DNA from: Kiritimatiellia bacterium
GTDB lineage: Bacteria > Verrucomicrobiota > Kiritimatiellia > RFP12 > UBA1067
Length of the DNA stretch: 5,294 bases
Reading direction: 5' to 3'
Assembly: GCA_017936245.1 (NCBI GenBank)
Contig: JAGBFY010000422.1
Span: forward strand, 1 to 5,294
Numbering within the stretch: position 1 is the stretch's first letter; each line of letters begins with the position of its first letter. Under the pieces are notes generated by a model. That model was not told the DNA's origin. It saw nothing but the letters and a program-made list of their open reading frames with translations, and did not search any database. This document shows, one piece after another, positions 1-5,294 of the stretch. The translations under genes and the position numbers were made by a program.

Positions 1-1840
1 CCAGCACCGGCCGCAGCATCCGCACCGGGAGCACCGGCCGCCTGAGCGGAGGCGTACATCTCCTGTGCGACAGGCTCCATCGCCTTCATGAGGGCTTCCT
101 GCTTGGCCTTGATCGTCTCGATCGGCGTGGAAGCGTTCTTGAGGGCTTCCTGGAGATCCTTGAGAGCGGCCTCAACTGGAGCCTTCTTGTCGGCGGCAAT
201 CTTGTCGCCTGCATCCTTAAGGGTCTTCTCGACCTGGAACGCCAGACCGTCGGCCTTGTTGCGGGCCTCGACCTCCTCGTGACGCTTCTCGTCCTCAGCG
301 GCGTGAGCCTCAGCATCGCGGCGCATCTTTTCGATCTCGTCCTTGGAGAGACCGCCCGCCGCCGTGATCGTGATCTTCTGCTCCTTCTTGGTGCCGAGAT
401 CCTTTGCGGAGACGTTGAGGATGCCGTTTGCGTCAATGTCGAACGTGACCTCGATCTGCGGAACGCCACGCGGAGCCGGAGGAATGCCGTCGAGGTTGAA
501 GTTGCCGAGAGACTTGTTGTCGCGCGCCATCTTGCGGTCGCCCTGGAAGATGGCAATCGTCACTGCGGGCTGATTGTCGGCCGCCGTGGAGAACACCTGG
601 CTCTTCTTGGTGGGGATCGTGGTGTTGCGCTCGATGAGCGGGGTGAGAACGCCGCCCAAAGTCTCGATACCGAGCGTGAGCGGGGTGACGTCGAGAAGGA
701 GAACGTCCTTCACTTCACCCTTCAAAATCGCGCCCTGGATGGCTGCGCCGATGGCGACGACTTCGTCGGGGTTCACTCCCTTGTGGGGCTCCTTGCCGAA
801 AAGCTTCTTCGCCTGCTCCTGGATGCGGGGCATGCGCGTCTGTCCGCCGACGAGAACGACCTCATCGACAGTCGAAAGACCGGCATCGCTCATGCAGCTG
901 CGGCAGGGGCCGCTCGTACGCTCGATGAGATCGTCGGTGAGCTGCTCGAGCTTCGCCTTCGTGAGCGTCATCTGGAGGTGCTTCGGACCTGTCGCGTCCG
1001 CCGTGATGAACGGGAGAGAGATATCGAACGTGGTAGCGGAGGAGAGAGCGCACTTGGCGTTCTCGGCCGCCTCTTTGAGACGCTGACGCGCCATCATGTC
1101 CGTAGAGATGTCGATGCCCTGCTCAGCCTTGAAGCTGTCGATCATCCACTTCATTATCGCCTGGTCAAGGTCATCGCCGCCCAAGTGCGTATCGCCGTTG
1201 GTGGCCTTCACCTCGAACACGCCGTCGCCGATATCCAAAACGGAAATATCGAACGTACCGCCACCGAAGTCGTAAACAGCGATTTTCTCGTTCTTCTTCT
1301 TGTCGAGACCGTAGGCAAGCGATGCCGCAGTCGGCTCGTTGACGATGCGGAGCACCTCGAGACCCGCGATCGCGCCGGCATCCTTCGTCGCCTGACGCTG
1401 CGCGTCGTGAAGTACGCGGGCACCGTGATGACGGCCTGCGTGATCTTCTCGCCAAGATAGGCCTCGGCGTCGCGTTTCAGCTTCGAGAGGATCTTCGCGG
1501 AAATCTCCTGAGCGGAGTACTCGCGGCCCTCGACCTTGACGGCCGCATCGCCGTTCTTGGCGGCACAGACCTCATAAGGCACCATCTTGATCTCTTCGGA
1601 CATCTCATCGTAGCGACGCCCCATGAAACGCTTGATGGAGTAGACCGTGGACTTCGGGTTCGTGACAGCCTGACGCTTCGCCGCCTGACCGACTAGCTCC
1701 TCGCCCGTCTTCGTAAACGCAACGATTGAAGGCGTGGTACGCGCACCTTCAGCATTCGGGATGACCACAGGCTCGCCGCCTTCCATGACAGCCATACAGC
1801 TGTTGGTCGTTCCCAAGTCAATTCCTAAAACTTTTGCCAT
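1..1840 (-). CDS. dnaK: Molecular chaperone DnaK (Hsp70), 3' end cut by window, apparent 1-base frameshift near 1408
   Basis: Cytosolic ATP-dependent chaperone that binds exposed hydrophobic peptides and normally works with DnaJ and GrpE. The N-terminus MAKVLGIDLGTTNSCMAV is the Hsp70 phosphate-binding signature. The second signature (VYDFGGGTFDISVLDIGDG) and the third (VVLVGGQTRMPRIQ) follow in the nucleotide-binding domain. The interdomain linker VLLLD lies at about residue 380, then comes the substrate-binding domain (TPLTLGIETLGG onward) and an Ala/Gly/Pro-rich tail. About 613 codons are visible against the usual 610-640, so probably only a few tens of residues lie outside the window. The frame breaks after VPAYF (residue 144): the expected Asn-Asp pair reads AC GAC instead of AAC GAC. 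One added base restores a continuous conserved protein to position 1. The ATG at 1840 is preceded by a strong Shine-Dalgarno sequence 8 bases away. Neither grpE nor dnaJ lies upstream. The family call is secure; whether the gene is intact in the cell is not. Confidence 0.97.
1408..1409 (-). other. Apparent single-base deletion (frameshift) in dnaK
   Basis: Reading dnaK in its start frame gives the conserved VPAYF at 1409-1423, then an unrelated Arg/Ser-rich translation. Shifting by one base gives DAQRQATKDAGAIAGLEV and then conserved Hsp70 to the window edge. The simplest explanation is loss of one A from an AAC Asn codon (plus strand: cgtcgtgaag where cgtcgttgaag is expected). No other break is seen across about 470 downstream codons. 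A purely decayed gene would be expected to show more damage, so a sequencing or assembly error is the leading explanation. There is no obvious slippery heptamer to suggest programmed frameshifting. Confidence 0.85.
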
Positions 1841-1848
1841 AATTTTTT

Positions 1849-1856
1849 CTCCTTCC
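1849..1856 (-). promoter_or_regulatory. Ribosome binding site of dnaK
   Basis: The minus strand reads GGAAGGAG followed by an 8-base A/T-rich spacer and the ATG at 1838-1840. This is a near-ideal Shine-Dalgarno site, and it fixes the dnaK start. Confidence 0.85.
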
Positions 1857-1875
1857 GAAGCAACGGACCCATTAT

Positions 1876-1884
1876 TGTGTCACA
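1876..1884. repeat. Palindrome TGTGTCACA in the dnaK leader
   Basis: TGTG-T-CACA is a perfect 4+1+4 palindrome 36 bases upstream of the dnaK start codon. It contains the same TGTGTCA core as the tandem array at 1983-2014 and may be a downstream operator copy. With only nine bases, chance occurrence is possible; its weight comes from the related copies nearby. Confidence 0.35.
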
Positions 1885-1914
1885 TCGCTTCCTTTTCTTC
1901 TTTGCCACTACATA

Positions 1915-1930
1915 TGCAGTTCGTGTGCCA
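1915..1930 (-). promoter_or_regulatory. Possible sigma54-type -24/-12 promoter for dnaK
   Basis: The minus strand reads TGGCACACGAACTGCA. Against the sigma54 consensus TGGCACG-N4-TTGCW it keeps the essential GG and GC doublets 12 bases apart and differs at two defined positions. A start about 12 bases beyond the GC would give a leader of roughly 60-65 bases. Against this, its TGGCACA part is also the reverse complement of the TGTGCCA motif repeated elsewhere in this region, so it may be an operator copy that only resembles a -24 element. No activator-binding site is identified. Confidence 0.3.
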
Positions 1931-1976
1931 AAACGCAAAAGCATTAAAAACAAATTTTTACCCGATAAAATTGAAT

Positions 1977-2006
1977 ATAATATGTGCCACCGTGCCAATG
2001 TGTCAT
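1977..2006 (-). promoter_or_regulatory. Possible sigma70 promoter for dnaK
   Basis: On the minus strand ATGACA (2001-2006, five of six matches to TTGACA) is followed after 18 bases by TATTAT (1977-1982, five of six matches to TATAAT). It would start transcription near 1970 and give a leader of about 130 bases. Its spacer and -35 lie under the tandem octamer array, as expected of a promoter controlled by steric repression. The region is AT-rich, so weak promoter-like matches are easy to find. No CIRCE repeat (TTAGCACTC-N9-GAGTGCTAA) and no sigma32-type promoter is present. Confidence 0.4.
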
Positions 2007-2014
2007 CGTGACAC
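1983..2014. repeat. Four tandem 8-bp units, YGTGNCAN, upstream of dnaK
   Basis: On the plus strand the heptamers TGTGCCA (1983), CGTGCCA (1991), TGTGTCA (1999) and CGTGACA (2007) begin at exact 8-base steps, each followed by one variable base. The periodicity stops on both sides. Further single copies of the core lie at 1924-1930 (TGTGCCA), 1901-1907 (TTTGCCA) and 1876-1882 (TGTGTCA). The position over a candidate promoter in front of dnaK suggests a binding site for a repeating or cooperatively binding regulator. The regulator is not identifiable from the sequence. Confidence 0.6.
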
Positions 2015-2019
2015 ACATT
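1997..2019. repeat. Inverted repeat TGTGTCA-TCG-TGACACA
   Basis: Perfect 7-base arms at 1999-2005 and 2009-2015 surround a 3-base centre. Allowing a two-base bulge the arms extend to AATGTGTCA and TGACACACATT. It overlaps the third and fourth octamers of the tandem array. As RNA it could form a hairpin about 65-85 bases after the tex stop codon, but no T-run follows, so an intrinsic tex terminator is unlikely. An operator dyad fits better. Confidence 0.5.
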
Positions 2020-2039
2020 ACACAACGGACTTATCAGAG

Positions 2040-2063
2040 GCAATTGCAAAAACCATGAATTGC
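2040..2063 (-). other. Weak hairpin downstream of tex
   Basis: GCAATT at 2040-2045 and AATTGC at 2058-2063 form a 6-base, AT-rich stem with a 12-base loop, 19-42 bases after the tex stop. There is no proper T-run after it on the minus strand. It may mark 3'-end processing of the tex mRNA, or it may be chance. I see no convincing intrinsic terminator for tex. Confidence 0.15.
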
Positions 2064-2081
2064 GGTTGTGCAGCAATCCCT

Positions 2082-4352
2082 TTAGAGGTTCGCAAACGGG
2101 TTGCAGTTGAAGCCGCTGGAATACGACCGGTTTCCGCGATCGCCACGGTCTCCGCCGTTGCTGCGGCGCGGACCTGACGGACGGCTCCCCTCCTGCGGAC
2201 GAGGCTTCGTGCGGGCCGAGAGCGAAACGCGGTTGCGGGCCTTGTCCACACCGATTACGCGCACCGTAATCTTGTCGCCGGTCTTGACAACCTCAGAAGG
2301 ATCCCGGACGAACCGGTCCGCTATCTCAGAAACGTGCACAAGCCCATCCTGATGAATGCCGATATCGACGAATGCGCCGAACGCAGTGACGTTCGTCACA
2401 ACGCCTTCAAGGGTCATACCCTCCTTGACGTCATCAATCGTCATCACGTCATCACGGAAGGCCGGCTTTTCGAACACTGCACGCGGATCGCGCCCAGGCT
2501 TCTTAAGTTCTTCGATGATATCCTTGAGCGTCGGCTCACCGACATCTGCGGAAACATACTTCTTGACGTCGATCCTGTCCGCAAGCGTTGCGTTGCCGAC
2601 AAGCTCCTTGACCGAAACACCAAGATCCTCTGCCATCTTTTCGACAAGAGCATAGCGTTCGGGATGGACGCCTGACGAATCAAGAGGATTTGCCGCCCCG
2701 CGTCTGCGAAGGAAGCCTGCAGACTGCTCGAACGCCTTGGGGCCGAGTCCAGAAACCTTCTTGAGTTCGCTGCGGCTCTTGAACGCGCCGTTCTCGTTGC
2801 GCCATTCGACAATCCGCTTGGCGAGCGAGGAACCGATGCCGGACACGCGTGTAAGGAGCGGCGCGGAAGCGGTGTTGAGCTCAACACCGACCTTGTTCAC
2901 GCAGCTCACGGTCACATCATCAAGTTTTGCGCTGAGAAGCGGCTGGAAAACATCATGCTGATACTGTCCCACGCCTATAGCCTTCGGATCGATCTTAACC
3001 AGTTCGGCTAGCGGATCCTGGAGACGGCGCCCGATGGATATCGCCCCGCGGACAGTAAGGTCGAGCGTGGGGAATTCCTCACGGGCGATCTCGCTCGCGC
3101 TGTAAACGGAAGCTCCCGACTCCGATACGGACACCACTATGATGTCCTTCTCGTTCATTGTCTTGAGCGTCGTGCGCACAAACGCCTCGGTCTCGCGTCC
3201 TGCGGTCCCGTTTCCGATGGCGATGGCCTCAGGCTTGTACTTCACCACAATCTTCGCAATGATCTCACGCGATTCATCCGGCTTCTGCATCGGGTAGATT
3301 ACGGTGTTTCCTAGGAACTTGCCCGTAGCATCAAGCATAGCCACCTTGCAGCCCGTGCGAATGCCGGGGTCTATGGCGAGAACGCGCTTTTCCCCCAATG
3401 GAGATGCGAGAAGCAGGTTCCGGAGATTTTCCGCAAACACCTCGACAGCGGCACGGTCACTCTCCTGCTTCTTCTCCATCGTGACATCAAGTTCGCACGC
3501 CGGCGATACGAGACGCTTGTAGGCGTCCGCCGCCGCAAGGCGAAGCTCTTCAGCGAGCGGACTTGCGGACTTCACCCCTGCATATTCCTCTATGCGCTCG
3601 ATCAGCGGAGCGGAATCCACCACCAGGCGCATGAAAAGCACACCTTCCGTCTGTCCGCGACGTATCGCCAGATAGCGGTGGGACGGCATCTCCGAAATCG
3701 GCTCTTCAAAATCGTAGTACTGCTCAAACTTCGTCGGCTCCTTGGGCGGATTGACGAGACTGACGTTGGATTTGACGAGTGCCTTCGTCGCATATGCCCG
3801 GCGGACGAGTCCGCGCACATCGGCGATATCCGCGATGCGTTCAGCGCAGATGTCGCGCGCACCGGCAAGCGCCGCCGCCGCATCCTCCACACCTTTCGCG
3901 GCATCCACAAAATCCGCCGCCGCAGTCTCGGGCTGTTCACTTCCCTGCGCCCAGATTATGTCGGCGAGAGGTTCGAGTCCCTTCTCCTTCGCGATCATTG
4001 CGCGTGTGCGGCGCTTCGGCTTGTACGGCTGGTATAGATCCTCGAGTGCGCTCTTCACCATGCACTTTTCGATCTTGTCTCGCAAATCGTCCGTAAGCTT
4101 CCCCTGTTCATCAATGGACTTGATGATGGTGGCCTTGCGTTCCTCAAGCTCTCCGTAATATCCGACGCGTTCCTGTATCTTGAGGATCTGGACCTCGTCC
4201 AGATTGCCGTGCGCCTCCTTGCGGTAGCGGGCAATGAACGGACCAGTGTTTCCGTCCTTAAGCAGCTTCGCGACAGCCATCACCTGCGCACCAGAAACCG
4301 ACGCCTCCGCTGCGATCCTTGAAATCGTCGCGGCATTCATCTCTTCACTCAT
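2082..4352 (-). CDS. tex: Tex family S1 RNA-binding / transcription accessory protein
   Basis: Complete 756-residue Tex protein, near the usual 720-790. Tex is a conserved cytoplasmic nucleic-acid-binding factor related to eukaryotic Spt6 and linked to transcription; its exact role is unsettled. The helical N-terminal region (about 1-320) includes GPFIARYRKE near 37-46 and a central YQPYKPKRRTRA at about 107-118. The YqgF/RNase H-like domain (about 322-450) opens with LAIDPGIRTGCKVA (Asp328) and contains GNGTAGRETE (380-389) and ESGASVYSASE (411-421). A helix-hairpin-helix part follows (about 488-560; VGVELNTASAPLL, SGIGSSLAKRIVEWR, FEQSAGFLRRRG), then NPLDSSGVHPE. The S1 domain is at about 644-714 (GVVTNVTAFGAFVDIG, DGLVHVSEIA). 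The last 40 residues are a basic, Gly/Arg/Ser-rich, probably disordered tail. ATG at 4352 is favoured because AGAGGA lies 11 bases upstream; Met5 is an alternative. The gene has its own promoter-like sequence upstream. It is intact, and the family call is very secure. Confidence 0.97.
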   Translation of the reverse strand: MSEEMNAATISRIAAEASVSGAQVMAVAKLLKDGNTGPFIARYRKEAHGNLDEVQILKIQERVGYYGELEERKATIIKSIDEQGKLTDDLRDKIEKCMVKSALEDLYQPYKPKRRTRAMIAKEKGLEPLADIIWAQGSEQPETAAADFVDAAKGVEDAAAALAGARDICAERIADIADVRGLVRRAYATKALVKSNVSLVNPPKEPTKFEQYYDFEEPISEMPSHRYLAIRRGQTEGVLFMRLVVDSAPLIERIEEYAGVKSASPLAEELRLAAADAYKRLVSPACELDVTMEKKQESDRAAVEVFAENLRNLLLASPLGEKRVLAIDPGIRTGCKVAMLDATGKFLGNTVIYPMQKPDESREIIAKIVVKYKPEAIAIGNGTAGRETEAFVRTTLKTMNEKDIIVVSVSESGASVYSASEIAREEFPTLDLTVRGAISIGRRLQDPLAELVKIDPKAIGVGQYQHDVFQPLLSAKLDDVTVSCVNKVGVELNTASAPLLTRVSGIGSSLAKRIVEWRNENGAFKSRSELKKVSGLGPKAFEQSAGFLRRRGAANPLDSSGVHPERYALVEKMAEDLGVSVKELVGNATLADRIDVKKYVSADVGEPTLKDIIEELKKPGRDPRAVFEKPAFRDDVMTIDDVKEGMTLEGVVTNVTAFGAFVDIGIHQDGLVHVSEIADRFVRDPSEVVKTGDKITVRVIGVDKARNRVSLSARTKPRPQEGSRPSGPRRSNGGDRGDRGNRSYSSGFNCNPFANL

Positions 4353-4363
4353 CTCTTTTTAAA

Positions 4364-4369
4364 TCCTCT
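4364..4369 (-). promoter_or_regulatory. Ribosome binding site of tex
   Basis: AGAGGA on the minus strand, 11 bases before the ATG at 4350-4352. The spacing is slightly long. The AAAGAG directly beside the ATG is too close to serve, and the alternative start at Met5 (4338-4340) has no better site, so the first ATG is preferred. Confidence 0.5.
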
Positions 4370-4383
4370 ATTGTATATCCGTC

Positions 4384-4398
4384 TTTCCGACGTGGAAA
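4384..4398. other. Small inverted repeat in the tex leader
   Basis: TTTCC-N5-GGAAA between the candidate tex promoter and the ribosome binding site. A five-base stem is weak; it could be a minor leader hairpin or an operator dyad just downstream of the start of transcription. Confidence 0.2.
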
Positions 4399-4409
4399 TT
4401 CGGCCGCAC

Positions 4410-4437
4410 ATTATATCATTTTTCGCCGAACCGCCAA
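4410..4437 (-). promoter_or_regulatory. Sigma70-type promoter of tex with extended -10
   Basis: The minus strand has a perfect TATAAT (4410-4415) preceded by TG-A (extended -10, 4416-4418), and TTGGCG (4432-4437, four of six matches to TTGACA) 16 bases upstream. Transcription would start near 4403, giving a tex leader of about 50 bases. This is the best promoter match in the window and argues that tex is transcribed independently of the oxidoreductase gene. Confidence 0.65.
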
Positions 4438-4529
4438 GCATCCAGAGTCCGCGCAACTCCAATTCGCATCAAATAGCATTCTGCAGTATCAGCTAGCATG
4501 ACGGCAACATGTTCCGCTATTGCCGAATC

Positions 4530-4563
4530 AAAAGCCGCTCACCTTTTACGGCAAACGGCTCTT
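4530..4563 (-). terminator. Possible weak terminator after the oxidoreductase gene
   Basis: On the minus strand AAGAGCCG (4556-4563) can pair with CGGCTTTT (4530-4537), giving an 8-base stem with one G-U pair and an 18-base loop, followed by a poor T-tract (TTTTGATT including part of the stem). It begins about 40 bases after the stop codon. A second small hairpin, TGCCC-N5-GGGCA, lies at 4574-4588, still nearer the stop and without a T-run. The long loop and short T-run make this a low-confidence intrinsic terminator. Confidence 0.35.
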
Positions 4564-4601
4564 TGTTGGATAGTGCCCAGTTAGGGCAACTTGATGCTCT
4601 A

Positions 4602-5294
4602 TCAGACGAGTTCCCAGCCCTTGGCGTATTCACGCGACCAGAGCTTCTCTGCGCTCTTGGTGAGGAGCTTGCCCGTATTCGGATCGAGACGAACCGTCTC
4701 ACCGAGATCTGCGGCGACATTCGCAACAAGCGGAAGGAATGTGGACTTCACGGCCTCATCCGCAGGAGCGTTCGTCTGAAGGTTCTTCGCACGGATGCAC
4801 TCCACGAACTTCGTCATGTGGAGAACATCGAGAGAAGCGGTAGGATTGGTCGTGGAACCAGCCTCCGTCTTGCCGCCGGCATGCCAACGCTTCACTTCTT
4901 TGCCCTTGAGGTCGTAGAGGCGAGCTGTGTCGTCCGGACCGAAGTACACGGCGCCCTTCGTTCCGTACACCATCGCGCCCGTACCCGTATCCATGTAGGG
5001 CTTCTCGCGGCAGTGGCTCGTAAGCTCGAACGTGATGAGCTTGTTGCCGGGGAACTTGAAGGAGGCATTGAAGATATCCGGGAAGTTGTAGTCGTCATCC
5101 TTCGGGAAGTAATGCGAGCCCGAGCACTGCACAGCATCAGGATAACCGACGCCGAGCGCCCAGCGAGCGACGTCTGCGAAGTGGGGAGCGTTGTTGCCCA
5201 TCTCAGCAGTACCCCAATTGCGGAACCAGTGCCAGTTGTAGTGGACCACGTTGCTGAGAAGATCCTGACGCGGAGCCGGGCCCTGCCAAAGCTC
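4602..5294 (-). CDS. Gfo/Idh/MocA family oxidoreductase, C-terminal part (5' end outside window)
   Basis: The frame is open from the window edge to the TGA at 4602-4604, giving 230 residues of C-terminal sequence. The true start and the N-terminal NAD(P)-binding Rossmann domain lie beyond 5294; the GTG at 5249 is an internal Val codon, since ELWQGPAPRQDLLSN precedes it in frame. The fragment is the alpha/beta substrate-binding domain. WHWFRNWGTAEMGNNAPH (visible residues 21-38) with H..D..RW (38-45) is the hallmark of this subgroup, and His38 is the likely catalytic histidine by family analogy. GTKGAV (111-116) belongs to the sheet region of the domain, and the end reads WSREYAKGWELV. Family members are NAD(P)-dependent sugar or polyol dehydrogenases or, in some branches, NAD-dependent glycosidases; many relatives in Planctomycetes, Verrucomicrobia and Lentisphaerae are exported by a Tat signal. 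The substrate cannot be told from this fragment, and a signal peptide cannot be checked. The family is near certain. Confidence 0.92.
   Translation of the reverse strand, partial: ELWQGPAPRQDLLSNVVHYNWHWFRNWGTAEMGNNAPHFADVARWALGVGYPDAVQCSGSHYFPKDDDYNFPDIFNASFKFPGNKLITFELTSHCREKPYMDTGTGAMVYGTKGAVYFGPDDTARLYDLKGKEVKRWHAGGKTEAGSTTNPTASLDVLHMTKFVECIRAKNLQTNAPADEAVKSTFLPLVANVAADLGETVRLDPNTGKLLTKSAEKLWSREYAKGWELV

Noticed and set aside
1208..1410. Arg/Ser-rich C-terminal 67 residues of the frameshifted dnaK reading frame
   Set aside because: It is the out-of-frame translation after the lost base, not a real domain; the conserved Hsp70 sequence continues in the adjacent frame.
279..1460. A 393-codon open frame on the plus strand, antisense to dnaK
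   Set aside because: It is a mirror frame of the conserved Hsp70 coding sequence. Open frames antisense to hsp70 are a known annotation trap, once mislabelled as NAD-specific glutamate dehydrogenase. It depends on dnaK codon bias, runs through the frameshift site and has no independent protein family support.
1983..2014. Reading the four 8-bp repeats as a CRISPR array or a mobile-element end
   Set aside because: The units are far too short, with no spacers and no cas genes, and there is no transposase, target-site duplication or longer terminal repeat nearby.
1997..2019. The inverted repeat as an intrinsic terminator for tex
   Set aside because: On the minus strand no T-run follows the hairpin; the following bases continue the repeat array.
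1825..2076. An 83-codon open frame on the minus strand between tex and dnaK, overlapping the dnaK start
   Set aside because: It begins at a TTG with no good ribosome binding site, spans the repeat array and promoter candidates, has no recognisable domain and exists mainly because the region is AT-rich. A 15-codon internal frame from the ATG at 1870-1872 also lacks a Shine-Dalgarno site, so a leader peptide is not supported.
1734..2177. A 147-codon plus-strand open frame crossing dnaK, the intergenic region and tex
   Set aside because: Its ends are antisense to two conserved genes and its middle is non-coding regulatory sequence; it shows no family similarity or start signals.
3602..4158. Several overlapping open frames of about 100-140 codons on both strands within tex
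   Set aside because: All are shadow frames inside the continuous, fully conserved Tex coding sequence.
4319..4501. A 60-codon plus-strand open frame over the tex start and promoter
   Set aside because: No ribosome binding site, no recognisable product, and it overlaps the tex promoter and start on the opposite strand.

Overview
The window carries three genes, all on the minus strand; nothing on the plus strand looks coding. In transcription order (right to left) they are: the C-terminal part of a Gfo/Idh/MocA-family oxidoreductase (4602-5294, cut by the window edge), a complete tex gene for an S1-domain RNA-binding/transcription accessory protein (2082-4352), and dnaK for the Hsp70 chaperone (1-1840, its last codons cut by the window edge). 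Two intergenic spaces of 249 and 241 bases separate them. Each holds promoter-like sequence, so the three genes are probably separate transcription units rather than one operon.

The organism is a moderately GC-rich bacterium that uses ordinary Shine-Dalgarno sites. The oxidoreductase fragment has the WHWF..WGT.E.GNN..H..D..RW signature and the R.Y..GWE-type C-terminus common in the secreted or periplasmic Gfo/Idh/MocA paralogues that are expanded in the Planctomycetes-Verrucomicrobia-Lentisphaerae/Kiritimatiellae group. I therefore lean towards that superphylum. This rests on recalled family character and not on a search.

Region by region: 1-1840 is dnaK, with an apparent one-base deletion near 1408 that breaks the frame at a conserved Asn codon; everything on both sides is intact and conserved. 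1841-2081 is an AT-rich regulatory region. It contains four tandem 8-bp units of the form YGTGNCAN (1983-2014), an overlapping 7-bp inverted repeat, further isolated copies of the same motif nearer the gene, a possible sigma70 promoter directly under the array, and a possible sigma54-type -24/-12 element. There is no CIRCE element and no sigma32-type promoter. 2082-4352 is tex with YqgF/RNase H-like, helix-hairpin-helix and S1 domains and a basic Gly/Arg/Ser-rich tail. 4353-4601 holds a good extended -10 promoter for tex and weak hairpins after the oxidoreductase. 4602-5294 is the oxidoreductase.

The genes themselves are ordinary housekeeping or metabolic types, and I see no new multi-gene system. 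The parts most worth a second look are the unexplained repeat array in front of dnaK and the dnaK frameshift.
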